Origin: an uncultured Saprospiraceae bacterium
GTDB taxonomy: Bacteria; Bacteroidota; Bacteroidia; Chitinophagales; Saprospiraceae
Reading direction: 5' to 3'
Assembly: GCA_937951615.1 (NCBI GenBank)
Contig: CALFBH010000134.1
Coordinates: forward strand, 1 to 52,708
Length of the DNA: 52,708 nucleotides
In this document: positions 25,264-33,730 of the stretch, piece by piece
How positions within the stretch are numbered: position 1 is the stretch's first letter
Layout of the letters: every line of letters starts with the position of its first letter
Position numbers and translations under genes: made by a program
Notes under the pieces: model-generated
Database searches by the model: none
What the model saw: only the letters and a program-made list of their open reading frames with translations
Told to the model about the DNA's origin: nothing

Positions 25264-26751
25264 ATGAAATACTTAAATTGGCTGCTAACGTCCCTTGCTG
25301 TTATTGCATTTAGCGGAGTCTTATTTGCGCAAAGCATAAAAATAAAAGTCATGGACAACCGTGACGGTAAAGTGCTGCCGGGCGTTTTGGCAGAGCCACT
25401 TTGCGCAAATTCTTCTGCCACCACAAATAATGCTGGCGAAGCCAGCCTCTCCTTAGCACAAAATAATTGTTGTGACGTAAAAATATCCAAAGCCGGATAT
25501 GCCGACCACCTTGTCAGCGTATGCCCAGGCGGCGGCGCAACTGAAATCTATCTCAATCGGCAACTTGCCATTCGGGGAACATTAAAAGACAATAGTGGAA
25601 AGCCTTTGAATAGAGCGCGTATCATACTCACGAATAGCTGCGGCGATGGGAAACGGGTCGCTTATACCGATGCCATTGGACAATTTACGCTCAATCCACT
25701 GGCGATTGAAAATTGTTGCTACAAATTGGAAGTCAAGCATTATGATTATCCTAAAAATGTGTCCACATTTTGTACCAATAAGCAGGTAAGCACTGAAGAC
25801 ATCAGACTGAATATCCCCATTTCATCAGAACCTGTCCAGCAGGAAGTGGCAGTAAGCTACACGCCCAGAACGGTGACACCGACAGTAACTACCCCAACGA
25901 TTTACACACCGCCAGCTACAGTTTACACGCCACCAACACATCAACACACCAACACCCCAACACATCAACACCCCAACACCCCAACACATCAACACCCCAA
26001 CACCCCAACACATCAACACACCAACACCCCAACACATCAACACCCCAACACCCCAACACATCAACACCCCAACACCCCAACTCATCAACACACCAACACA
26101 ATTATAACAGAAAGTGCCTACATCAACCCAATTGATGTATCGACAATGACCACACCATTTACCTTCAATTTTACTTATTTTGATTATAATAAAGCAGACA
26201 TCCGCCCAGATGCCTATGCCAGTCTAGACAATATAATTGCAATTATGAAAGGCAATGCTGATGTAGTCGTAGAAGTCTCCGGGCATTCCGACGCTCAAGG
26301 AACAGATGCTTATAACAAAAGCTTATCAAAACGTAGAGCTTCTGCGGTAGTCGATTACCTGGTGACTAAAGGAATTGATAGAAACCGACTGATTCCAGTA
26401 GGATATGGAGAAGAACAATTGATTAATCATTGTGCAAATAATGTTGCCTGCTCGGATGCTGAACATCAGCAAAATCGGCGATCACAATACCAGGTAAAGG
26501 GCAGTGTATATGATGCGCAGTATTCCAGAAATATAGAAAGCAGTAATTATGAATTGACACCATCCACTACCCCAACGACTATTCCCACATCAATACCAGC
26601 TCCAACTCCGAAACCAGCTCCAAGCGCACCTGCGAGTACCGAGCCTATTAAAGTACCCTGTCCGGATTGCCCAATTAAAGAACTAGACAGCGAGGAGTAC
26701 TTTGATGATAATTTTTATGACCAAAAAGAATATGAAGATGGAGAGAATTAA
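25264..26751 (+). CDS. OmpA-family outer-membrane protein with translated THQHPN minisatellite
   Basis: An outer-membrane protein anchored to peptidoglycan. The start at 25264 gives a clean signal peptide (MKYLNWLLTSLAVIAFSGVLFAQ); an ATG 57 bp upstream would bury it. Two carboxypeptidase-regulatory-like beta-sandwich repeats follow (KIKVMDNRDGKVLPGV and GTLKDNSGKPLNRARI). Next is a linker made of about seven TPTHQHPN octapeptides, then an OmpA C-terminal domain (FDYNKADIRPDAYASLDNI, GHSDAQGTDAYNKSLSKRRA, NRRSQ). The end is Pro-rich and acidic, with a CPDC motif. Residue counts above are from the 495-residue form. Confidence 0.88.
   Translation: MKYLNWLLTSLAVIAFSGVLFAQSIKIKVMDNRDGKVLPGVLAEPLCANSSATTNNAGEASLSLAQNNCCDVKISKAGYADHLVSVCPGGGATEIYLNRQLAIRGTLKDNSGKPLNRARIILTNSCGDGKRVAYTDAIGQFTLNPLAIENCCYKLEVKHYDYPKNVSTFCTNKQVSTEDIRLNIPISSEPVQQEVAVSYTPRTVTPTVTTPTIYTPPATVYTPPTHQHTNTPTHQHPNTPTHQHPNTPTHQHTNTPTHQHPNTPTHQHPNTPTHQHTNTIITESAYINPIDVSTMTTPFTFNFTYFDYNKADIRPDAYASLDNIIAIMKGNADVVVEVSGHSDAQGTDAYNKSLSKRRASAVVDYLVTKGIDRNRLIPVGYGEEQLINHCANNVACSDAEHQQNRRSQYQVKGSVYDAQYSRNIESSNYELTPSTTPTTIPTSIPAPTPKPAPSAPASTEPIKVPCPDCPIKELDSEEYFDDNFYDQKEYEDGEN
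25933..26099 (+). repeat. 24-bp coding minisatellite (about 7 copies)
   Basis: Units of the form CCAACACATCAACACCCCAA plus CACC are repeated about seven times in frame, encoding TPTHQHPN/TPTHQHTN. Twenty-four is a multiple of three, so copy-number change would alter only the linker length. Its reverse complement resembles the repeat arm at 31-84. Confidence 0.92.
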
Positions 26752-26917
26752 CTGATTTGTTGAGAACGCTTATTGTTAATGAAATCATAAACAATAATTA
26801 TATGTTGGCGTGCAAACAACTTTTGGGATAATATTTGCATCTTTTTTAATGTTCATGCGTAGAATACGGTATAGCACAGAATATTTTTTACTTCCTGTAC
26901 GTTGAACAGATTAGATT

Positions 26918-27079
26918 ATGATTGCATTAGGATTTTCATACGCGGCATTTTTGGCACACCTCTCTTACATTGTATTAGAACGGAAAAATCATTTCTATAA
27001 AGAAAAAATGTTTTGGTTCATTATCGTAGGACTTATTGCCTGTGTTTACCTCTCTCGTATGTTGTATTTTGTCTTCTGA
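26918..27079 (+). CDS. Putative small two-helix membrane protein (53 residues)
   Basis: An ATG-initiated frame encodes two hydrophobic stretches, IALGFSYAAFLAHLSYIVL and MFWFIIVGLIACVYLSRMLYFV, separated by a charged turn (ERKNHFYKEK). It looks like a helical hairpin in the inner membrane. I do not recognise it. Support is limited to length, topology and its isolated position with room for its own promoter. It could be a chance frame. Confidence 0.45.
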   Translation: MIALGFSYAAFLAHLSYIVLERKNHFYKEKMFWFIIVGLIACVYLSRMLYFVF

Positions 27080-27273
27080 AAAAGACTTGCTGCTTATTGA
27101 ACTTGAATTTAGTATTATTATATTCTAATAACCTCGATTTTCCATTTCACCCTACTTTCCATTCTTTCTAACTTGGCGAAGCTACTGCCAGAATGAAGAA
27201 ATGAGTGAATTTTCTCATTCATTCATTTACTGATTTTCTCATTCACTCATTTAAAGTTGTATAAAACTTGTTG

Positions 27274-27281
27274 TATCTTTG
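27274..27281 (+). promoter_or_regulatory. -7 promoter box for the SurA/parvulin operon
   Basis: TATCTTTG matches TAnnTTTG about 60 bp before the first PPIase start. An upstream TTG at 27257-27259 lies only 14 bp away, which is short, so the -33 element is unclear. Confidence 0.4.
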
Positions 27282-27340
27282 CCGATTGAATTTATCAACT
27301 CATTCCTGATGGTTGTTAGGATAAAGAATAAACATTAATC

Positions 27341-29305
27341 ATGAAAAAAGCTATTGTTTTAATCGGTTTGCTGGCCGTTTGTATGTGGGCTTTCGCCCAA
27401 TCGGAGGACAATCGAACATTGTTTACGGTTGATAATGTAGAAGTGCCGGTGTCTGAATTTGTTTACATTTATCAAAAAACAAATGGAAACGAAGCGGATT
27501 TTAAAGAGGAGTCATTGACAAGTTATTTGGAATTATACAAAAAATTCAAACTCAAAGTCAGAAGGGCAAAGGATATGGGACTCGATGAAGATAAGCAGCT
27601 TCAACGCGAACTAGATGGCTATCGCCGCCAACTCGCCAATACTTACCTACTCGACCGACAGGTGACCGAAAAACTAGTGAAGGAAGCCTATGATCGTTCT
27701 AAAGAAGAAGTGCAGGTGAGTCATATCATGACAAAAATCAGTAAGAAAGGAACGCCAGAAGATACCTTGAAAGCCTACCAAAAAATCATGCAGGCGAAAA
27801 AGGAACTGGAAGCAGGCGGTGATTTTGGCAAACTAGCCCTCAAATATTCCGATCATAGCCCGACAAAAAAGCGGAGTGGTGATTTAGGTTACTTTACAGC
27901 TTTGCAACTGCCGAATATGTACGATTTTGAAAGCGCAGCTTATAATACACCTGTTGGTAAAATTACCGGACCTATTCGCACAGCATCTGCCTATCACCTG
28001 GTGATGCCTACCCGTCGTCGCCCGGCTCGTGGGGAGATTGATGTGGCGCATATCCTGATTCGTGTTCCAGAAAAAGCAACGGATGAAGATAAGGCTGCTG
28101 CCAAAACAAAAATTGATGCATTGTATGCACAACTTAAGGCAGGAGCTGATTTTGCTACATTGGCAAAAGCCAATTCACAAGATAAAGAAAGTGGAGCGAA
28201 AGGTGGTGTTGTCCAACGTTTTGGAATCAATACCTACGAACAGGCTTTTGAAGATGCTGCCTTTAATTTGCAAAAGGATGGCGACATGACAATGCCTGTT
28301 TTGAGTAGCCTCGGCTGGCATGTTATCAAGCGTATAGGTAAAAAAGACCTCAATGAATATGATACAGAAAAACCAGCCTTGCTGAGTAAAGTGAAGCGAG
28401 ACGCCCGTTTTAATATTGCCAAAAATGCAATGATTGAAAGCATTAAAAAAGCAGGAAATTTTAGCTACGATGATGCAGTAAAAAAAGCATTATTAGATGG
28501 ACTGACTGAAAAATTCTTTGAAGCAGACTGGAAAGCGCCAAAGTCCGATGCAGATAAAACACTGTTCAGTCTGGGCGGCGAAGCGACCAAACTGAGTGCT
28601 TTTTATACCTATTTGGAAAAAAACCGCTCTTCCCGTATGCGATTGAGAAGAAAAGGAGTGGCTGCTGCCGCAGACGAACTTATCAACACCTTTGTGGGGG
28701 AAGAAAGCATGAAATATGAAAAAAGCCAATTGGGAAATAAATACCCGGAATTTCGCGCATTGATGCGGGAATATGAAGAAGGTATCCTGCTGTTTGAAGC
28801 GACCAAGCGCGAAGTGTGGGACAAAGCATCGACAGATGAAGAGGGTTTGAAAGCGTATTACGAAGCCAATAAAACCGACTATAAATGGGACAGCCGTGCA
28901 AAAATAACGACTTATACCATCAATTCCACCAATTCAAAAGTAGTTGCTAAAGCAAAAAGACTGGCAGGTAAAAAAGCACCTTCAGTTGTACTGGCAAAAC
29001 TCAATAGAAAAGGAGACTTGGTAAGTGTTGCAGAAAGCACAGCAGAGAAAGGTAGCAATGATGCTTATAAAGACTTAGCCTGGAAAGTCGGAAAAACGTC
29101 TAATCCTGTGACGACAAAAGAGAACAAAACGACCTTTGTAAGAATTGACGAAGTATTGCCGCCAGAGCAAAAACCATTTGATAAAGCGCGAGGTTATGTT
29201 GTTGCCGACTATCAGGATAAACTGGAGAAAACATGGGTGGCAGAATTGGCAAAACAATATCAGATAAAAATAGATCAGGACGTTTTTAAGAGCCTGATGA
29301 AGTAG
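27341..29305 (+). CDS. Periplasmic peptidyl-prolyl isomerase with two parvulin domains
   Basis: A folding factor for exported and outer-membrane proteins. Signal peptide MKKAIVLIGLLAVCMWAFAQ. A SurA-like N-terminal helical region covers residues 25-120. Parvulin domain 1 is near 125-228 (VQVSHIMTKI...FGKLALKYSDHSPTKKRSGDLGYFTALQ...VMPTRR). Parvulin domain 2 is near 232-335 (IDVAHILIRV...FATLAKANSQDKESGAKGGVVQRFG...WHVIKRIG). A long C-terminal helical segment follows. It has 654 residues and is the first gene of a run with two more SurA-like proteins and a MoxR ATPase. Confidence 0.9.
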   Translation: MKKAIVLIGLLAVCMWAFAQSEDNRTLFTVDNVEVPVSEFVYIYQKTNGNEADFKEESLTSYLELYKKFKLKVRRAKDMGLDEDKQLQRELDGYRRQLANTYLLDRQVTEKLVKEAYDRSKEEVQVSHIMTKISKKGTPEDTLKAYQKIMQAKKELEAGGDFGKLALKYSDHSPTKKRSGDLGYFTALQLPNMYDFESAAYNTPVGKITGPIRTASAYHLVMPTRRRPARGEIDVAHILIRVPEKATDEDKAAAKTKIDALYAQLKAGADFATLAKANSQDKESGAKGGVVQRFGINTYEQAFEDAAFNLQKDGDMTMPVLSSLGWHVIKRIGKKDLNEYDTEKPALLSKVKRDARFNIAKNAMIESIKKAGNFSYDDAVKKALLDGLTEKFFEADWKAPKSDADKTLFSLGGEATKLSAFYTYLEKNRSSRMRLRRKGVAAAADELINTFVGEESMKYEKSQLGNKYPEFRALMREYEEGILLFEATKREVWDKASTDEEGLKAYYEANKTDYKWDSRAKITTYTINSTNSKVVAKAKRLAGKKAPSVVLAKLNRKGDLVSVAESTAEKGSNDAYKDLAWKVGKTSNPVTTKENKTTFVRIDEVLPPEQKPFDKARGYVVADYQDKLEKTWVAELAKQYQIKIDQDVFKSLMK

Positions 29306-29405
29306 CTGGTAATGGTTATGTTTGATTGATGATTGGTGCAAACATACTAATCACTATTACCAATAACCAAATCACTAGCGACCCCACAACCATGAACCAT
29401 AAAGT

Positions 29406-30260
29406 ATGTATTTAAACAAAGCCATTGCCTACATTTTTTTTATTGTATTATTATGCCTGAGTGCCTGCAAGGAAAATAAACTGCTTTCCAACGAAGAACC
29501 ACTCGCACGGGTACACGATGAGATGCTTTACCCCTCAGACATTGAAGGCTTGGTGACCGCAACAACCTTGCCTGCTGATAGCACACTGATTGTCGGCTCT
29601 TATATAAATGGTTGGGTACGCGACCGGCTGCTCGTCCGAAAAGCGAAAGACAATCTAGCTGATGATCTAGATATTGACCGACTGGTAGAAAATTATCGTT
29701 CTTCTTTATTGTTAAATTTATATAAAGAAAATCTGCTAAAAGAAAAGTTGGATACCAATATCACTATGCAGGAAATGAAGACTTTTTATGCAGAAAATAA
29801 GGAACGTTATGAGCTGAAAGACAATATTGCACGTTGCTATTACATTAAAGTAGAACGAGATGTGCCAGAACGCGGTACCCTCAATCGCTGGTGGACGCTC
29901 AGAAAAGATACTTATTATGCAAACCTAGTGAATTACGCGAAAAAATATGGCGTAGAGTATTCTATGAATGATAGTATCTGGATAGAATTTAATGAACTGG
30001 AAGCGAAATTGCCTAAAGGAGCGTTTAATGATAAGTATTACAAAAAGGGCGATAAAGATATTTACGTCAAAGATCGTGAGTATCGCTACTATCTGCGCCT
30101 CAATGAAGTGCGTAGTGCAAAAAAACCTGCACCCTTTTCTTATGTTCAGGATGATTTGTCCAAAGTTATTTTGAAAAAGAAAAAAATGGAATTGCTCAAA
30201 AAAACAGAAGAAGAATTATACGAAAAAGCATTGAATAAAAACAATATCGAAATTTATTAA
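29406..30260 (+). CDS. SurA-like chaperone lipoprotein without a parvulin core
   Basis: A predicted lipoprotein with lipobox LSAC (C21, after MYLNKAIAYIFFIVLLCLSA). The body resembles the N- and C-terminal chaperone helices of SurA (EEPLARVHDEMLYPSDIEGLV, then MQEMKTFYAENKERYELKDNI), but I see no FGxLA or GGxLGW parvulin signature. It is therefore probably a chaperone rather than an isomerase. It has 284 residues and sits 4 bp ahead of surA, so the two are surely co-transcribed. The 100-bp gap in front holds ATCACTATTACCAATAACC-type repeats. Confidence 0.8.
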   Translation: MYLNKAIAYIFFIVLLCLSACKENKLLSNEEPLARVHDEMLYPSDIEGLVTATTLPADSTLIVGSYINGWVRDRLLVRKAKDNLADDLDIDRLVENYRSSLLLNLYKENLLKEKLDTNITMQEMKTFYAENKERYELKDNIARCYYIKVERDVPERGTLNRWWTLRKDTYYANLVNYAKKYGVEYSMNDSIWIEFNELEAKLPKGAFNDKYYKKGDKDIYVKDREYRYYLRLNEVRSAKKPAPFSYVQDDLSKVILKKKKMELLKKTEEELYEKALNKNNIEIY

Positions 30261-30264
30261 AAAT

Positions 30265-31632
30265 ATGAATAAAATATTTTTGTTAGTCATAACGTTGGTT
30301 CTAACAACGTTTAACCTCGAAGCGCAAGAACGACAAATACTCGATAAAATTATCGGCATCATAGACAATCAAATTGTACTACAATCGGAAGTAGAAGAAC
30401 AATTTCGCTTGATGGAAGCGCAACAGGGAACTGTTCCGCCCGAAGCTCGTTGCCTCATTGCGGATCAACTTTTTGTACAAAAATTATTATTGGCGCAGGC
30501 AGATAAAGATAGTCTAGTCGTATCAGAAGAAGAAGTCAATCAACAGATCAATTCTCGTATCGAGTATATCCTGAGTATGATGGGTGGAGACTATGAGCAG
30601 TTTGAAAATTATTACGGAATGAGTGTGCTGGAAATGAGAGAGCGTTACCGTATTGATATGAAACAACAGCTACTTACCGAGCGTATGCAAGGCACAGTGA
30701 TGGAAACAGTGAGTGTCACGCCTTTTGAAGTCCGCGAATTTTTCAACACCATTCCTAAAGATAGTCTGCCTTATTTTAATGCTGAAGTAGAGTTGGGTGA
30801 AATTGTATTTAAGCCCAAAGTCAATAAAGTTGAACTCAAAAAAGCTTACGACCGTATTGCTGATATTCGCAGACGTGTTATAGAAGAAGATGCAGATTTT
30901 GCTAAACTGGCAACTGAAAATTCTGATGACCCTGGGTCGGCAGCACAAGGCGGTAGTCTGGGCTGGGTGAAGCGTGGTGTCATGGTACCAGAATTTGAAG
31001 CGGCTTTATTCAAATTGAAAAACAAAGAATATTCTCCAATTATAAAAACAGAATTCGGCTACCATTTCATACAATCGGTCGAAAGACGTGGAAATACAGT
31101 TTATGCCCGCCATGTTCTGATTAAGCCGGAAATTACTTTTGATGATATTGATTTGGCGAAAGCTAGACTGGATACCATCAGAAATTTGATTTTGACCGAT
31201 TCGGTGACTTTTACACAGGCAGTCAAAAGATATTCGGAAGACGAGCAGAGTAAAAATAATGCAGGACTGATGCTGAACCCTAAAACAGGGACAACATTAT
31301 TTGAAGTCGGCGACCTACCTACAGAAGTCTATTTTGCCATTGACGAAATGAAAGTAGGCGATATTTCCAAGCCACTCGAATATTACGATGCGCGTCAGGA
31401 GCAACAATTTCGTATTGTAAAACTACTCTCTTTCTCCGACCCACATAAAGCGAATCTGAATGATGATTATGCCAAAATTCAAACGGCAACCATCGAAAGA
31501 AAAAAAGGACAGCACATGAGTGACTGGATTGATGCTAAAGTCGTCAAGACTTATATCCAGTTGGAACCAGAATACCAGCAATGTCCAAATATGAAAAAAT
31601 GGACAGAAAAAGGTGTGGCTAAGGTGAACTAA
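30265..31632 (+). CDS. surA: SurA-type peptidyl-prolyl isomerase
   Basis: A periplasmic chaperone and isomerase for outer-membrane barrels. Signal peptide up to NLEAQ. A SurA_N region follows (ILDKIIGIIDNQIVLQSEVEEQFRL, residues 24-48). The first parvulin domain is clear (residues 170-275: FAKLATENSDDPGSAAQGGSLGWVKRGVMVPEFEAALF...EFGYHFIQSVERRG). The second follows at about 277-385 (YARHVLIKPEI...FTQAVKRYSEDEQSKNNAGLML). It has 455 residues, close to the usual length, and is the third gene of the folding operon. Confidence 0.92.
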   Translation: MNKIFLLVITLVLTTFNLEAQERQILDKIIGIIDNQIVLQSEVEEQFRLMEAQQGTVPPEARCLIADQLFVQKLLLAQADKDSLVVSEEEVNQQINSRIEYILSMMGGDYEQFENYYGMSVLEMRERYRIDMKQQLLTERMQGTVMETVSVTPFEVREFFNTIPKDSLPYFNAEVELGEIVFKPKVNKVELKKAYDRIADIRRRVIEEDADFAKLATENSDDPGSAAQGGSLGWVKRGVMVPEFEAALFKLKNKEYSPIIKTEFGYHFIQSVERRGNTVYARHVLIKPEITFDDIDLAKARLDTIRNLILTDSVTFTQAVKRYSEDEQSKNNAGLMLNPKTGTTLFEVGDLPTEVYFAIDEMKVGDISKPLEYYDARQEQQFRIVKLLSFSDPHKANLNDDYAKIQTATIERKKGQHMSDWIDAKVVKTYIQLEPEYQQCPNMKKWTEKGVAKVN

Positions 31633-31740
31633 ATGATGAACGAGGAATGGTGAATGATGAATGAGGCACAAATCAGATGAAAAAAAATCTTTGCGCCTTC
31701 GCGTCTTTGCGAGAAAATACCTGATTCATTTATTCATTCC
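31633..31740. repeat. Composite dispersed repeat, second copy
   Basis: It repeats the order of 3241-3350: an ATGATGAACG arm, AAATCAG, then CTTTGCGCCTTCGCGTCTTT ending GCGAGAAAAT, and closes with an inverted ATTCATTTATTCATTCC arm. It lies directly after the surA stop. A TACATTTG box at 31753-31760 may be a promoter for the following moxR. Confidence 0.7.
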
Positions 31741-31829
31741 AATTGCAACCTTTACATTTGCATTGCGTTTCAAACAAGGTATCTGAACTTTGATATTGGC
31801 TTTGAGCCAAATATAAACAAAAAACAAAA

Positions 31830-32792
31830 ATGAGTTTTAAATCTGATGTAGAAGCCGTTGACGCATTAGCGCAGGCGTATAAAGACCTCAAAAACGAAAT
31901 TGGAAAAGTAATCGTGGGGCAGGATGATGTAGTCAAGATGGTCTTGATTTCTCTGTTTAGTAATGGACACAGCCTCTTGGTCGGTGTGCCAGGACTAGCA
32001 AAAACACTGCTGGTCAGTACGATAGCAGAAGTGCTGGATTTGAATTTCAAAAGAATACAATTTACACCAGATTTAATGCCTTCCGATATTACAGGAGCAG
32101 AGATTCTGAATGAAGATCGCCAGTTTCAATTCAACAAAGGACCTGTATTTACTAATATTTTGCTGGCTGATGAGATCAACCGGACACCACCTAAAACACA
32201 GGCTGCCCTACTGGAAGCCATGCAGGAACGTGTGGTCACCATTGGAGGTGAATCCCATAAATTACCCGCTCCTTTCTTAGTGTTGGCTACACAAAATCCA
32301 ATTGAGCAAGAAGGAACCTACCCACTACCAGAAGCACAATTAGATCGCTTTATGTTCAATATCACACTGGATTATCCTTCTTACGAAGAGGAAATCGCAG
32401 TAGTTAAAAATACGACCTCAGAATATAGAGCAGAACTAAACAATATACTGAGTGGCGAACAAATCATTGGTTTCCAAAACCTGATTCGAAAAATACCGAT
32501 TGCTGATAATGTATTGGAATACGCGGTAGGCTTAGCTTCCAAAACCCGTCCAGGCAAAAAGATGGCCACACAATCCGTAAACGATTATATCTCTTGGGGA
32601 GCAGGACCACGGGCTTCACAATACTTGGTACTCGGTGCAAAAACCCATGCCGCAATTAGTGGTAAATATTCTCCAGACATCGAAGACGTACAAGCAGTTG
32701 CAAACTATGTACTGCGCCATCGTATCGTCAGAAACTATAAAGCAGAAGCAGCAGGCATCACAGAAGAAGCAGTAATAGAAGGTTTATTTTAA
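31830..32792 (+). CDS. MoxR-family AAA+ ATPase
   Basis: An AAA+ chaperone of the MoxR type, thought to remodel or activate partner proteins, often von Willebrand A/DUF58 proteins. Walker [12 protein letters not shown] (near residue 50), Walker [26 protein letters not shown], sensor 1 [26 protein letters not shown], and the C-terminal lid region [14 protein letters not shown]-like. It has 320 residues. No DUF58 gene lies beside it; it follows the folding operon across 197 bp. A second, distinct MoxR is at 50.9-51.9 kb. Confidence 0.94.
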   Translation: MSFKSDVEAVDALAQAYKDLKNEIGKVIVGQDDVVKMVLISLFSNGHSLLVGVPGLAKTLLVSTIAEVLDLNFKRIQFTPDLMPSDITGAEILNEDRQFQFNKGPVFTNILLADEINRTPPKTQAALLEAMQERVVTIGGESHKLPAPFLVLATQNPIEQEGTYPLPEAQLDRFMFNITLDYPSYEEEIAVVKNTTSEYRAELNNILSGEQIIGFQNLIRKIPIADNVLEYAVGLASKTRPGKKMATQSVNDYISWGAGPRASQYLVLGAKTHAAISGKYSPDIEDVQAVANYVLRHRIVRNYKAEAAGITEEAVIEGLF

Positions 32793-32896
32793 TAATGATG
32801 AATGATAAACGATGAATGATGAATTTTACTCATTTTGCGTAGCAAAATGTTGATGTTGATTATTCATCGTTCATCATTCATAGTTCATCGTTTACG
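32793..32896. repeat. Compound inverted repeat with hairpin core
   Basis: The left arm GATGAATGATAAACGATGAA (32796-32828 region) is inverted relative to the right arm TTCATCGTTCATCATTCATA (32861-32895). The centre is a perfect hairpin CATTTTGC/GTA/GCAAAATG at 32831-32849. It fills the whole gap between moxR and the next gene. Confidence 0.8.
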
Positions 32897-32898
32897 AT

Positions 32899-33597
32899 AT
32901 GAAAAACATATTTGCTATAATTCTTGTATCCCTACCTATATTTTTATTTGCCCAAACTCCTACCGACCCACTCAATGCTAAAAAAGAACTGACCAGAATA
33001 CAACGCAAAATGCTGGCCCGCCAATACGTCGAAACCCTAAAAGATGGTATCCTAATCGTGCGACTAAAAACACAAGACAAAGCCATCAAGAAACTGGAAA
33101 GCATCCTAAGCCGTTCAGAAAATGAAGCCCAAAAAAAACGAATTCGAGATAGAGACCTTCCCAAAATTAAAGCAAACCGAGACGAGTTGAACCAAACACT
33201 TCGCACAGCTTTTGATAAAAAATTCAAACTGGCTAGCGTTTATTTTATGCCAGACACCTGCACCGCTAGCTTCTTAAGCGGACGCATACCCACCTGCCTC
33301 ACCGATGCCACAGGAAAATCCGTTTCAGGAAAAGTAATCCAGCAGCCCAATTTTGTCGTCATAGACTACGGACAATTATCCAATGACAGCAATTCAACCA
33401 TTACAGGCATTATAGCAAGCGATAATAAATTTGACATGCTGCCAGCACCTTTTCCATATTTTCAGAAAAACGGAGGCTTTTTTGTGCAATTATCCAATAA
33501 AAGACTGACGGCTTCAATGGCTTCAAAAATGGTAGCAAAATGGCAAAAACGCCTGATAACGTATCATAATACAGCCCAGAAAGGGAATAGCGGTTAA
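32899..33597 (+). CDS. Exported protein of unknown function
   Basis: I do not recognise the family. A clear signal peptide (MKNIFAIILVSLPIFLFAQ) is followed by a strongly charged helical region (residues 25-110, rich in Lys/Arg/Glu, likely coiled coil). Then comes a beta-rich domain with two cysteines (C122, C133 region: MPDTCTASFLSGRIPTCLTD), VIDYGQLSNDSNSTITGI and FPYFQKNGGFFVQLSNKRL. It is probably periplasmic, with a possible disulfide. Its position between moxR and hppA gives no functional hint. Confidence 0.7.
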   Translation: MKNIFAIILVSLPIFLFAQTPTDPLNAKKELTRIQRKMLARQYVETLKDGILIVRLKTQDKAIKKLESILSRSENEAQKKRIRDRDLPKIKANRDELNQTLRTAFDKKFKLASVYFMPDTCTASFLSGRIPTCLTDATGKSVSGKVIQQPNFVVIDYGQLSNDSNSTITGIIASDNKFDMLPAPFPYFQKNGGFFVQLSNKRLTASMASKMVAKWQKRLITYHNTAQKGNSG

Positions 33598-33644
33598 AAA
33601 TTAAGGAAAAGTAAAATTTAAGCCCAACTATAACATCTTCTTTA

Positions 33645-33675
33645 TTGTATAAACAAGGATTTAATAGTACTTTTG
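33645..33675 (+). promoter_or_regulatory. Promoter of the pyrophosphatase gene
   Basis: TTG (33645-33647), a 20-bp spacer and TACTTTTG (33668-33675) match the Bacteroidota sigma consensus. The start codon lies about 55 bp further on, leaving a leader of some 45-50 nt. Confidence 0.55.
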
Positions 33676-33730
33676 CCGGTCGAAAAATTAAGAAGTCTAT
33701 TTACTAATCAAATACTATTAATTCACAAAC

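Larger units (their letters stand above)
26752..27340. other. 589-bp gap with a small membrane ORF, repeats and a promoter
   Basis: It contains a 53-codon reading frame (26918-27079), repeated TTTCTCATTCACTCATTT-type sequence (27200-27252) and a -7 promoter box for the folding operon at 27274-27281. The first 160 bp show nothing recognisable. Confidence 0.5.

Noticed and set aside
25825-26101. Antisense ORFs (MCWGVGVL repeats) opposite the OmpA linker
   Set aside because: Mirror translation of the coding minisatellite; the sense frame has domain structure on both sides.
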